From the NCBI RefSeq assembly GCF_009711475.1, contig NZ_SMMD01000861.1, forward strand, positions 1-12,061: a DNA stretch of 12,061 nt, given 5' to 3'. The DNA is from Fulvivirga aurantia. Lineage in GTDB: Bacteria > Bacteroidota > Bacteroidia > Cytophagales > Cyclobacteriaceae. The notes under the pieces are model-generated. The model worked only from the letters and a program-made list of their open reading frames with translations, was not told where the DNA came from and made no database searches. Positions 4,644-12,061 of this stretch are shown one piece after another. The position numbers were made by a program, and so were the translations under genes. The first letter of the stretch is position 1, and every line of letters starts with the position of its first letter.

Positions 4644-6179
4644 ATGGCTAAAAATTTAATATCATATTTCAAGACTGATTTCCCATCAGGTTTAGTAGTA
4701 TTTCTGGTAGCGCTTCCATTGTGTTTAGGAATTGCGTTGGCTTCCGGAGCTCCATTATTTTCAGGACTTATCACTGGTATCGTTGGTGGTATTGTTGTTG
4801 GAGCTATAAGTAAATCAGGAGTCAGTGTAAGTGGTCCGGCTGCAGGTCTTACTGTTATCGTATTATCTGCGATAGCTACCCTCGGCTCTTGGCCAGCGTT
4901 TTTAACGGCTGTAGTACTGGCTGGTGTTATTCAGCTTATTTTAGGTTTTCTAAAAGCCGGTATTGTAAGTCACTATTTCCCAACCGCTGTTATCAAAGGT
5001 ATGCTTGCAGGTATTGGTCTTATCCTTATACTTAAGCAAATACCTCATGCACTTGGCTGGGATGCAGATTATGAAGGCGATATGTTTTTTAGCCAGGCAG
5101 ATGGCGAAAACACCTTCACTGAGTTAATCAATGCTGTAAACTTCATGGAATTCGGAGCTATTATCATCTGTGCCATTGGCCTATTGGTGATGATCATTTG
5201 GGAGAGACCTGCACTTAAAAAGTATAGTTTCTTCAAACTTTTCCCTGGTGGTTTAATGGCCGTAATCCTGGGTATACTTATTAATTTAGGTTTTCAACAA
5301 TATTATCCTGAGTTATACCTCAGTCCTTCTCACCTTGTAAGCATCCCTGTAGCTTCTAACGCAACCGAGTTTTTCGGTCAGTTTTCTTTACCAGACTTCT
5401 CAATACTTACAAACATCGATGTCTACATTGCTGCATTTACTATAGCAATTGTGGCCAGTATCGAAACGCTACTATGTATTGAAGCAACAGATAAGCTTGA
5501 CCCTCAAAAGCGAATTACACCTACAAACCGTGAGCTTAAAGCACAGGGTATAGGTAACATTGTAGCTGGTATGATAGGTGGTCTTCCAATGACTTCGGTA
5601 ATTGTAAGGAGTTCTGCCAATATCGATGCTGGTGCACAATCAAGGTTATCTACGGTAATTCATGGTGCTTTGCTTTTACTTTCGATCATCCTTATTCCGT
5701 TTTTACTAAATATGGTTCCTTTGGCTTCTTTGGCTGCCATATTATTAGTGGTGGGTTATAAGCTTACCAAAATATCACTTTACAAAGAGATGTTCTCTTT
5801 AGGTGTAAGACAGTACTTACCATTTATCATCACTATTGTAATGATCCTGTTTACAGACTTACTTACAGGTATAGCTTTTGGTATGGCTGTGTCAATTTTC
5901 TTTGTACTTAGAAACAACTATAAGATACCTTATCACTTTGAGAGTGAAAACGGTCAGGCTGGTAAGAAAATAAACATCAAGCTTGCTGAAGAGGTAACGT
6001 TTATCAACAAGGGTAGTATTCTACTTACTTTAAGAAATATCCCTGAAAACTCTGATGTTGTAATTGATGGATCTAGAACAAAAAACATTGATTATGATGT
6101 GAAAGAGATTCTGAAAAACTTTCAGGAGACAGCGAAACATAAAAACATAAAATACGAGCTTAAAGCGATAGACAAATAA
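4644..6179 (+). CDS. SulP-family inorganic anion transporter
   Basis: A 511-aa inner-membrane transporter of the SulP (SLC26) family, which moves sulfate, bicarbonate or related anions. Hydrophobic helices fill residues about 15-425. Family marks are SGPAAGLT (63-70), IETLLCIEATDK (273-284) and the segment around GLPMTSVIVRSSANIDAG (313-330), with the typical Asn-Arg-Glu-Leu (295-298) before it. The soluble C-terminus (about 441-511) is a short STAS-like domain, with VVIDGSRTKNID (472-483) at the usual nucleotide-loop strand. Bacteroidota homologues often sit beside a carbonic anhydrase and are thought to take up bicarbonate. None is adjacent here, so the substrate stays open. The ATG at 4644 precedes a normal SulP N-terminus. 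A strong terminator follows, and the gene is probably transcribed alone. Confidence 0.93.
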   Translation: MAKNLISYFKTDFPSGLVVFLVALPLCLGIALASGAPLFSGLITGIVGGIVVGAISKSGVSVSGPAAGLTVIVLSAIATLGSWPAFLTAVVLAGVIQLILGFLKAGIVSHYFPTAVIKGMLAGIGLILILKQIPHALGWDADYEGDMFFSQADGENTFTELINAVNFMEFGAIIICAIGLLVMIIWERPALKKYSFFKLFPGGLMAVILGILINLGFQQYYPELYLSPSHLVSIPVASNATEFFGQFSLPDFSILTNIDVYIAAFTIAIVASIETLLCIEATDKLDPQKRITPTNRELKAQGIGNIVAGMIGGLPMTSVIVRSSANIDAGAQSRLSTVIHGALLLLSIILIPFLLNMVPLASLAAILLVVGYKLTKISLYKEMFSLGVRQYLPFIITIVMILFTDLLTGIAFGMAVSIFFVLRNNYKIPYHFESENGQAGKKINIKLAEEVTFINKGSILLTLRNIPENSDVVIDGSRTKNIDYDVKEILKNFQETAKHKNIKYELKAIDK

Positions 6180-6186
6180 TCATCAC

Positions 6187-6221
6187 AAAAGGCAGTCAAT
6201 CAAATGACTGCCTTTTTTTTT
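6187..6221 (+). terminator. Rho-independent terminator after sulP
   Basis: Stem AAAAGGCAGTCA (6187-6198) / TGACTGCC plus TTTT (6205-6216), 6-nt loop ATCAAA, followed by a run of nine T (6213-6221). This is a classic intrinsic terminator 7 nt past the stop codon. Confidence 0.92.
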
Positions 6222-6284
6222 ACCTTTCCAGGAGATTTCACTCCACCTTTCCCCTTTTGGCATATTTCTTGATTCTATATAGCT

Positions 6285-6292
6285 AAAGGAGG
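6285..6292 (+). promoter_or_regulatory. Unusually strong Shine-Dalgarno sequence before the DUF4251 gene
   Basis: AAAGGAGG lies 8 nt before the ATG at 6301, a full match to the anti-Shine-Dalgarno core. Bacteroidota genes usually lack such sites, and none of the other genes here has one this strong. It confirms the start and suggests high or distinctive translation. Confidence 0.75.
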
Positions 6293-6300
6293 AAAATTAT

Positions 6301-6873
6301 ATGTTATTTATTAAAAAAGTAAAACACTTATTATTAACGACTGCAGTGGTACTAGCCACGATCAGTTCCTCTGTAGCTCAGGATGAAAAGCAGAGTAAAG
6401 AGGAGAAGAGAGCAGCGAAAAAACAAGCTAAGAAAGAGCAGTTTGCTGAAAATATGAAAGTGATCGAATCAGCAGTGGCTGATAGCGCTTTTGTGATTGA
6501 GGCTGATGCGATTCGCGGACGCTATTCGGCAAACAACTTTGTAATGCCGACAACTAATTTTGTAAAGATAGAAGGTGATGAAGTTGTAGTGCAAACAGCC
6601 AACAATTTTTCAGCCGGATATAATGGATTGGGTGGCATTACCATAAGAGGTAGTGTGAGAGAATACTCTATCAACGAGCGCGATGAAAGCGTGAATGTTT
6701 TTATACAAATGTCGTCTGCTACCCTTGGTTTTTCTACACTTAACATTTTTATAAATGCCAGTGGTCATGCCAGTGCAGACCTAAGAACAAATCAGGGTGG
6801 CTATGTCAATTTTAGTGGTGATTTACGCTTATTAGAAGCGACCAGTACATTTGAAGGTATGCCTGTGTTATAA
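6301..6873 (+). CDS. Secreted DUF4251-domain protein
   Basis: A 190-aa exported protein. A signal peptide with Lys-rich start and hydrophobic core (about 9-22) ends at SSSVA, with cleavage probable after Ala26. Next comes a short very basic and acidic linker (29-47, many Lys/Glu pairs). The domain from about 52 to 185 matches the DUF4251 pattern. It opens ESAVADSAFVIEAD and RGRYSANN, continues with FVKIEGDEVVVQTA (87-100), then GYNGLGGITIRG (106-117), and finishes with beta strands around GHASADLRTNQGGYVNFSGD (155-174). DUF4251 proteins are found almost only in Bacteroidota, are largely beta, and have no established function. It is probably periplasmic. The start is fixed by a perfect Shine-Dalgarno sequence. 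It is flanked on both sides by strong terminators, so it is monocistronic. Confidence 0.88.
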   Translation: MLFIKKVKHLLLTTAVVLATISSSVAQDEKQSKEEKRAAKKQAKKEQFAENMKVIESAVADSAFVIEADAIRGRYSANNFVMPTTNFVKIEGDEVVVQTANNFSAGYNGLGGITIRGSVREYSINERDESVNVFIQMSSATLGFSTLNIFINASGHASADLRTNQGGYVNFSGDLRLLEATSTFEGMPVL

Positions 6874-6897
6874 GCTTGTAAACAATTTAAAGTATAG

Positions 6898-6926
6898 AGG
6901 TGTCATTAATAGTGACACCTTTTTTA
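6898..6926 (+). terminator. Rho-independent terminator after the DUF4251 gene
   Basis: Stem AGGTGTCA (6898-6905) / TGACACCT (6913-6920), 7-nt loop that can pair partly further inward, then T residues to 6925. It lies 24 nt after the stop codon. Confidence 0.88.
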
Positions 6927-7068
6927 TTACCCTGATAATTGTTTTGGGAATTTTTAACCTTACCCGTAGGTTCTTATACCACCTGACAGGATAATTTCTC
7001 GCAATTATAAATAAGGTATCAAAAAGTATTTTATACCGTATATTCACTAGATCACTAAATTTTGAGGA

Positions 7069-8718
7069 ATGAGGAAGAAGCTTTTAAATTATAAAACTGG
7101 CATTATTGTCGTCATACTTGCAGGCACACTTTTCGCTTTTAGCCCAAGTGACCGCTATTTTGCAATTGCCAAGAACTTAGACATATTCGCCACCCTATTC
7201 AAGGAAGTCAATGCACTTTATGTGGATGAGGTCAACCCAAACAAGGTAATTAAAACAGGCATAGATGCCATGCTAGCCTCGCTTGACCCCTATACCAATT
7301 ACATTCCTGAAGATGACATAGAAGATTTCAGAACCCAAAGCACGGGTCAGTATGGCGGTATTGGAGCTGTAACTACACGTGTGGATGGTAAAATAAAAGT
7401 ATCCATGATTCTCAATGGCTACTCAGCCGAAAAAAACGGGCTTAAAATTGGTGATCAGGTAATTAAAATAGATCAGATCGATATCAGAGATATGTCTAGC
7501 GAAGAGACCAGCGAGCTCATGAAAGGTCAGGCCAACACAACAGTATCGCTCACAGTCTTACGATATGGCCAGGATGCTCCTATTACACTCAATTTTACCC
7601 GAGAAAAAGTAAAAATCAACAATGTACCATACTACGGTATGGTGAGCACAAATGTGGGTTACATTAAACTTACGGAGTTTACTATGCAAGCCGGGAAAGA
7701 GGTGGAAAATGCAGTGAAAGAATTAAAAGAGAAAGGTGCTAATAGTGTTATCCTCGATCTGCGTGGCAACCCAGGTGGCCTTTTATTAGAAGCTGTTAAT
7801 ATTAGCAATGTATTCATCCCAAAAGGTAAAGAGGTAGTTTCTACAAGAGGAAAAATCACTGATAACAATACCGTATATAAAACACTTAATGGCCCTGTTG
7901 ATACCGAAATACCCCTCGCTGTACTTATCAACAGTGGTAGTGCTTCGGCTTCTGAAATAGTGGCTGGCACAATACAAGACTACGATCGTGGGGTAGTATT
8001 AGGTCAAAAATCATTTGGTAAAGGTCTTGTACAAATTACAAGACCGCTTTCTTACAATGCACAGTTAAAGGTAACTACTGCCAAATACTACACTCCTAGC
8101 GGCAGATGCATTCAGGCGCTGGACTATAGCCACAGAAACCCTGATGGTAGTGTAGGTAAAGTGCCAGACTCTTTGAAACAAGAGTTTAAAACCGTCAATA
8201 ATAGAGTTGTGTATGATGGTGGTGGCATAGATCCTGATATAACTATAGAAAATGAAGAGCTCTCACCAATTGCTTTTACCTTGTATACCAAAGGTCTCAT
8301 ATTCGATTACGCCACCAAGTATTCTTATGAAAACGAATCAATTGCTCCTGCTGAAAACTTTGACCTTACTGAAGCCGAGTATAATGATTTTAAGCAATGG
8401 CTAAGCGACAAAGATTATAGCTATACCACAGAAGTTGAAGGCAACCTGAAGAGACTAACGGCCAATGCGAAAGAAGAAAAATACTATCGGGATATTGAGC
8501 CACAACTTCAGCAGTTGAGGGCCACATTAAAGCAGAGTAAAGACAACGATCTCAATGATTTTTCGAGCCAGATCAAGCGATTGCTAGAAGAAGAAATTGC
8601 ATCCAGGTATTATTTTGAAAAAGGTTCTGTTGAATCAACATTTGGTGATGACCCAACCATCAGGAAAGCCATAGAGGTGCTTGCAGATCAAGGCACTTAT
8701 GCAAGCATCCTGCAATAA
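7069..8718 (+). CDS. S41-family carboxy-terminal processing peptidase (CtpA/Tsp-like)
   Basis: A 549-aa serine protease that cleaves envelope proteins near their C-termini. An N-terminal hydrophobic segment (about 10-25) anchors it or directs its export, leaving the catalytic part periplasmic. Residues 30-90 are the usual N-terminal helical region (DPYTNYIPEDD, 73-83). A PDZ domain spans about 93-165, with GGIGA (96-100) and GLKIGDQVIKID (124-135). The peptidase core contains LRGNPGG (231-237), the nucleophile Ser293 in SGSASASE (289-296), and Lys318 in SFGKG (315-319). The Ser-Lys spacing of 25 equals that of E. coli Prc. The C-terminal 150 residues are a helical extension common in Bacteroidota homologues. 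Start ATG 7069 follows GAGGA. It is an independent unit with its own terminator. Family call very secure; substrates unknown. Confidence 0.95.
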   Translation: MRKKLLNYKTGIIVVILAGTLFAFSPSDRYFAIAKNLDIFATLFKEVNALYVDEVNPNKVIKTGIDAMLASLDPYTNYIPEDDIEDFRTQSTGQYGGIGAVTTRVDGKIKVSMILNGYSAEKNGLKIGDQVIKIDQIDIRDMSSEETSELMKGQANTTVSLTVLRYGQDAPITLNFTREKVKINNVPYYGMVSTNVGYIKLTEFTMQAGKEVENAVKELKEKGANSVILDLRGNPGGLLLEAVNISNVFIPKGKEVVSTRGKITDNNTVYKTLNGPVDTEIPLAVLINSGSASASEIVAGTIQDYDRGVVLGQKSFGKGLVQITRPLSYNAQLKVTTAKYYTPSGRCIQALDYSHRNPDGSVGKVPDSLKQEFKTVNNRVVYDGGGIDPDITIENEELSPIAFTLYTKGLIFDYATKYSYENESIAPAENFDLTEAEYNDFKQWLSDKDYSYTTEVEGNLKRLTANAKEEKYYRDIEPQLQQLRATLKQSKDNDLNDFSSQIKRLLEEEIASRYYFEKGSVESTFGDDPTIRKAIEVLADQGTYASILQ

Positions 8719-8736
8719 CTTGAGGGTAACGGCATG

Positions 8737-8776
8737 AAAATACAAGGTCTCATTGATATGAGGCCTTGTATTTTTA
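8737..8776 (+). terminator. Long-stem terminator after the S41 peptidase
   Basis: Stem of about 17 bp between 8737-8753 and 8758-8774 with one U-G pair and a TGAT loop, followed by further T residues. The arms read AAAATACAAGG and CCTTGTATTTT at the base. It begins 19 nt after the stop codon. Confidence 0.9.
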
Positions 8777-8835
8777 TTTTAATAATATCCTTCTCCTGCC
8801 AAATACCGTATAGCATCTAAAAAACCATTTAAAGC

Positions 8836-9249
8836 ATGAGAAAATTTACTATTCTTTTATTTCTGTCTTTGGGCATGTCTTCAGTATGGGCTCAATCGCA
8901 ACAGGTTTCGATTATGGAGTTTGTAAAAGTTATCGACAATCAAGATGAAGAGACTTTATATTATTATGAGAATAATTGGCAGGAATTGAGAGAAGTAGCC
9001 ATGGAAAAAGGATATATAAAAGGCTATCAGTTATTGAAAGTTACAGACGATAATCACACCGAGTATGACATTGTACTCATCACTACATTTGAAGATCGAG
9101 CGCAATACAATGACGCTGAGAGTAACTTTGAAGAAATCATGAGTATGCGCTCAGGGCCTAAGTTTCTAAATGATAAACGGCCAGCCGATTTTAGAAAAAA
9201 TGTTTATTCTACTGAGGTTGAGGTGCATTTGAGCTCTAAAGATGATTGA
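8836..9249 (+). CDS. Secreted hypothetical protein, 137 aa
   Basis: A signal peptide occupies residues 1-19 (basic RK start, hydrophobic core TILLFLSLGMSS, cleavage motif VWA before Gln20). The mature part, about 118 residues, alternates predicted strands and helices. These are strand VSIMEFVKVI (24-33), helix around YYYENNWQELREVAMEKG (42-59), strand GYQLLKVT (63-70), strand EYDIVLITTFED (76-87), helix (88-103), and a final strand YSTEVEVHL (124-132). This order is reminiscent of a dimeric alpha/beta barrel (ABM-like) fold, but that is an inference from pattern only. There is no cysteine in the mature part. I do not recognise the family. It lies 117 nt after the peptidase gene, beyond its terminator, and probably has its own promoter. 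Confidence 0.72.
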   Translation: MRKFTILLFLSLGMSSVWAQSQQVSIMEFVKVIDNQDEETLYYYENNWQELREVAMEKGYIKGYQLLKVTDDNHTEYDIVLITTFEDRAQYNDAESNFEEIMSMRSGPKFLNDKRPADFRKNVYSTEVEVHLSSKDD

Positions 9250-9315
9250 TAAGCTATAGAAATGCTTAAAAAAAGAACTCACACACAAAGGGCCTGCTAA
9301 TTCTTATAAGTTTTG

Positions 9316-9346
9316 TTGTGGTTTTAAAGATGAGTCAGTAACGTTG
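9316..9346 (+). promoter_or_regulatory. Predicted promoter of the GyrI-like gene
   Basis: TTG at 9316-9318, a 20-nt spacer, and TAACGTTG at 9339-9346, matching TAnnTTTG at five of six positions. The predicted leader before the ATG at 9361 is about 7-10 nt. Confidence 0.5.
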
Positions 9347-9360
9347 CCTCAAAAATTCTT

Positions 9361-9852
9361 ATGTCTCAACCGCAACCACAAATAAAAACCCTTACCGCCA
9401 AAAAACTCGTGGGCAAGAAGATAACCATGAGTTTAACAAACAACAAAACTGGTGAACTGTGGCAGTCTTTTATACCGTTGAGACATACAATTCCCCATCA
9501 GCTAGGGTCAGAATTATACTCATTACAGATATTCAAGCCTGATCATTTTAAAGCATTCAACCCAAACAATGAGTTTGTTAAATGGGCTGCTGTTGAAGTC
9601 TCAGAATTTGATAAATACGAAAATGATCTGTCAACCCTAAACCTACCAAGTGGACTTTACGCGGTGTTCCATTACAAAGGGTCGAGTAACGATCCAGGAA
9701 TTTTTCAGTACATATATTCTAGCTGGTTGCCTCAATCAGAATATTCGCTTGACGACCGACCTCATTTCGAACTTTTAGGAGATAAATACAAAAACAACGA
9801 CCCCGAATCAGAGGAAGAGATCTGGATACCAATCAAGCATAAAACTGCCTAA
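9361..9852 (+). CDS. GyrI-like / AraC effector-binding-domain protein
   Basis: A 163-aa cytosolic protein made of a stand-alone GyrI-like small-molecule-binding domain. In other proteins this domain is the effector-binding part of AraC/MerR regulators, and in E. coli SbmC (GyrI) it protects DNA gyrase. Visible marks are KLVGKKITMSL (15-25) as strand 1, helix WQSFIPLRHTI (34-44), LPSGLYAVFHYKG (95-107), YIYSSWLPQSEY (117-128), DDRPHFELLGDKY (131-143), and a closing strand EEIWIPI (152-158) with the acidic residue typical at the ligand site. No DNA-binding domain is attached. It lies between unrelated genes under its own predicted promoter. The domain is secure; what it binds cannot be read from the sequence. 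Confidence 0.85.
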   Translation: MSQPQPQIKTLTAKKLVGKKITMSLTNNKTGELWQSFIPLRHTIPHQLGSELYSLQIFKPDHFKAFNPNNEFVKWAAVEVSEFDKYENDLSTLNLPSGLYAVFHYKGSSNDPGIFQYIYSSWLPQSEYSLDDRPHFELLGDKYKNNDPESEEEIWIPIKHKTA

Positions 9853-9984
9853 TAGGCTGATAATCTTACCTCTATATCACATTAGAAAGTAAAAACTGAA
9901 ATAAAATATTATATTTATATATGCAGTGTGTTTGCTAAGTGGAGATGTGCATAACATTTAATCTCACACCAATACCCATTCGCC

Positions 9985-11874
9985 ATGAAAGGCAAACCAT
10001 TAGCACTGTTCGTAAGCTTATTCCTACTATCATTTTACTGTAATGCTCAATATAGTCAGATGACTGACAGCCTCCTGAGGGTTTATGAAACACACGACAA
10101 CGACAGTTTGAGAGTACGTACGCTGGGCTTCCTCTTTCAGGCTCATTTATATAACGACCGAGAAAAGGCTAAAGAATATATATATCAAAAGCTTGAGATA
10201 TCCCTAAACAACAATTTTGAGCTAGAAATCGCTCGCACCTATTTTCATCTGGGTAATTTCTACATTGGCTCAAATGAATACGACTCAGCCTTACACTATT
10301 ATCAACTCGCCAATGAAAAATTTACAGAAATAGACCACTTTAAAGGTAAACTGTGGGCCTTAAATGGGATTGCTATAGTACACTATGACCAAGGTGACTA
10401 TATAAAAAGTATTGAACTCACCGATAGAGGTATTGAGGCTTTACTTGACAAAGTAAAAAAAGGCGCAACCACCCGCGATTCAATAGATCTGGCCGTTTCT
10501 TACGATTTTAGAGGAAGCATAGAAACCAGGCGAGGTAGTTACAGAATTGCTTTAGAAAATACCCTACAAGCACTTAGCTACTTAAAAAATATAAACAAAC
10601 CGATTAGAAAAGCAGATGCACTTTCACATCTGGCCGAAATTGAAGGAAACCTGGGGCACCACGATAAAAGTCTGGAACATGCCATGGAAGCCTATAACAT
10701 TTACAAAAAATATAATGATAAAGCTTATCAGGCTAATGTGGCAAATGACATAGGACTCACCTACTACATTTTAAAGAATTTTTCTGCTTCTGAAAAATTC
10801 TTAAAGGAAAGTATTGATCTGTCTAACGAAATGAGTGCACAAGCTACGAAAGGCACTGCCCTTACCAATTTAGGCAAGCTTTACATGGCACAAGATGAGT
10901 ACACAAAAGCTTTAAGTGCTCTTGATTCAAGCCTCATTATACATGAGCGCATAAGTGTAAAAAATAAAATTGCTGAAGCGCTGATTGAGTTAGGCGCTCT
11001 TTATCACAAACTTAATTCACCGAATAAGGCACTCCCTTATCTCGACCGGGCCATCCTAATTTCAGACAGCCTGGACGCAAAAGAAACATTAAAACAAGCC
11101 TACTTCCATAGATCAGAGAGTTATGCTTTGCTGGGTAACCATATACAGGCACTTGCTGATTATCAGCAATTTCAGATGCTCGGGGACAGCATTTATTCTA
11201 TCGAACAATCCAACCAAATAGAGGAGTTACGATCAATCTATGAAACTGAAAGAAAAGAGGCTCAAATTGACCTTCAGAACAAAGAGATTTTACTACTTGA
11301 ACAGACGGCTAAGGCAGACAATATGCAAAAGTGGCTATTGAGCATTGGTCTAGTAATGGCTGTGATTATATTATTGTTAGCTTTCTACGGCTTCAGGCAA
11401 AAAATAAAACGCAATCAGCTTACCAGAGAAAAACTCGATGCAGAATTAGCCCTTAAAAGCAAAAAACTGACCTCACATGCGCTGCTATTAGCTAAGAAAA
11501 ATGAAGTATTGGAGGATCTAAAAGAAAAGGTAAAAAAATTGAAAAATTCTCCGGGCAATGGTAATGTCGGGTACCAAACAATCATTAATACCATCAACTC
11601 AGATATTTTAGATAATCAAAACTGGGAGAATTTTACCAAATATTTTGAAGAGGTTCATACTGATTTTAATGCTACGGTAAAGAAAAAATTCCCAAAAGTT
11701 ACCAGCAACGAACTTAGGCTCATGGCATTATTAAAAATGGGTCTGTCTTCTAAAGAAATTGCCAACATTCTCAATGTTTCTCAGGAAGGTGTAAAAAAAT
11801 CACGCTATCGATTGAGGAAAAAACTAGAGATGCAGTCGGAAGAATCTTTACAAGACCTGGTGATAAGTATATAA
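9985..11874 (+). CDS. Membrane-bound TPR regulator with C-terminal LuxR-type HTH
   Basis: A 629-aa predicted one-component transmembrane regulator. A signal peptide (1-21, ending CNAQ) sends the N-terminus out. Eight tetratricopeptide repeats follow, beginning near residues 83, 123, 170, 210, 250, 290, 330 and 370. They have a regular 40-residue step except between the second and third. A helical linker (405-447) leads to one transmembrane segment (about 450-470) followed by basic residues RQKIKR. A Lys/Leu-rich coiled coil (about 474-530) may dimerise the protein. The C-terminal HTH (about 571-615) reads TSNELRLMALLKMGLSSKEI, then ILNVSQEGVKKSRYRLRKKL. So a periplasmic TPR sensor would be joined directly to a cytoplasmic DNA-binding domain. 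Similar proteins are common in Bacteroidota, usually of unknown targets. It is a single gene; nothing nearby on the right is visible as a target. Confidence 0.88.
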   Translation: MKGKPLALFVSLFLLSFYCNAQYSQMTDSLLRVYETHDNDSLRVRTLGFLFQAHLYNDREKAKEYIYQKLEISLNNNFELEIARTYFHLGNFYIGSNEYDSALHYYQLANEKFTEIDHFKGKLWALNGIAIVHYDQGDYIKSIELTDRGIEALLDKVKKGATTRDSIDLAVSYDFRGSIETRRGSYRIALENTLQALSYLKNINKPIRKADALSHLAEIEGNLGHHDKSLEHAMEAYNIYKKYNDKAYQANVANDIGLTYYILKNFSASEKFLKESIDLSNEMSAQATKGTALTNLGKLYMAQDEYTKALSALDSSLIIHERISVKNKIAEALIELGALYHKLNSPNKALPYLDRAILISDSLDAKETLKQAYFHRSESYALLGNHIQALADYQQFQMLGDSIYSIEQSNQIEELRSIYETERKEAQIDLQNKEILLLEQTAKADNMQKWLLSIGLVMAVIILLLAFYGFRQKIKRNQLTREKLDAELALKSKKLTSHALLLAKKNEVLEDLKEKVKKLKNSPGNGNVGYQTIINTINSDILDNQNWENFTKYFEEVHTDFNATVKKKFPKVTSNELRLMALLKMGLSSKEIANILNVSQEGVKKSRYRLRKKLEMQSEESLQDLVISI

Positions 11875-11911
11875 TTAAAAATTAAACTATTCTAATTTTT
11901 AAAATAATTTT
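11875..11911 (+). terminator. Weak AT-only hairpin after the TPR regulator
   Basis: TTAAAAATTA (11875-11884) and TAATTTTTAA (11893-11902) form a 10-bp AT-only stem with an 8-nt loop, followed by a T-rich stretch. It could end the transcript but lacks GC pairs. The remaining bases to 12061 hold no open frame I can support. Confidence 0.33.
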
Positions 11912-12061
11912 TTGAGCTAGATATATTCAAGATTTTATACCAATCCATCACCTGAAGTGCTATTACCTTTAATAAGATCTGAAATGGTGGAATTGTAACA
12001 TTTGAAGTGTCCACCCTTTGTCCCTACTGTTTTTTTCTCTCCTTAAGGTATCAATAGTAAG

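Noticed and set aside
6944..6974. Possible promoter for the S41 peptidase (TTG, 20 nt, TAGGTTCT)
   Set aside because: The spacing is right but the -7 element matches only four of six positions and would leave a leader of about 90 nt; not strong enough to list.
7015..7037. Inverted repeat GGTAT/ATACC before the S41 peptidase gene
   Set aside because: Only 5 bp per arm with a 13-nt gap in AT-rich DNA; likely chance.
7659..7977. Two minus-strand frames inside the S41 peptidase gene
   Set aside because: They cover the part encoding the catalytic serine region on the plus strand and are plain shadows.

Overview
The window looks like chromosomal DNA from a member of the Bacteroidota, probably a marine or soil cytophagal or flavobacterial lineage. 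This is inferred from the AT-rich base composition, Bacteroidota-type promoter elements (TTG, about 20 nt, TAnnTTTG), a DUF4251 protein, a SulP transporter and membrane-bound TPR/HTH regulators of the type common in this phylum, and several exported proteins whose signal peptides end in A-Q. No mobile element, CRISPR array or phage gene was seen.

Left part (1-2132): the 5' end of an unknown membrane-anchored protein on the minus strand, then tRNA-Leu(CAA) with its promoter and a strong hairpin terminator. A minus-strand SRAP/YedK-type abasic-site protein shares that terminator. Two small plus-strand genes follow (56 aa cytosolic, 89 aa membrane-anchored or secreted), then a minus-strand DoxX-like membrane protein whose stop lies 1 nt from the stop of the 89-aa gene.

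Middle part (2133-6221): a PhoD-like lipoprotein phosphatase runs tail to tail (2-nt gap) into a LuxR/NarL-type regulator with a degenerate receiver domain. The regulator's promoter lies between two perfect inverted repeats that share the core TTTAGA-N5-TCTAAA and are centred 31 bp apart, which is the most distinctive regulatory structure in the window. Divergent from it are a small unknown protein ending in a Pro-Pro-Pro tail and a SulP anion transporter, each closed by a hairpin terminator.

Right part (6222-12061): all on the plus strand and mostly single-gene units. These are a secreted DUF4251 protein with an unusually strong Shine-Dalgarno sequence, a CtpA-type S41 peptidase, a secreted 137-aa unknown, a GyrI-like effector-binding protein, and a large regulator made of eight TPR repeats, one transmembrane helix, a coiled coil and a C-terminal HTH. 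The last 187 bases hold no recognisable gene.

Most genes appear to be independently transcribed housekeeping, envelope or regulatory genes. No multi-gene defence or biosynthetic system is evident. The parts most likely to be new are regulatory: the twin-palindrome promoter with its receiver-degenerate regulator, and the TPR-membrane-HTH protein.
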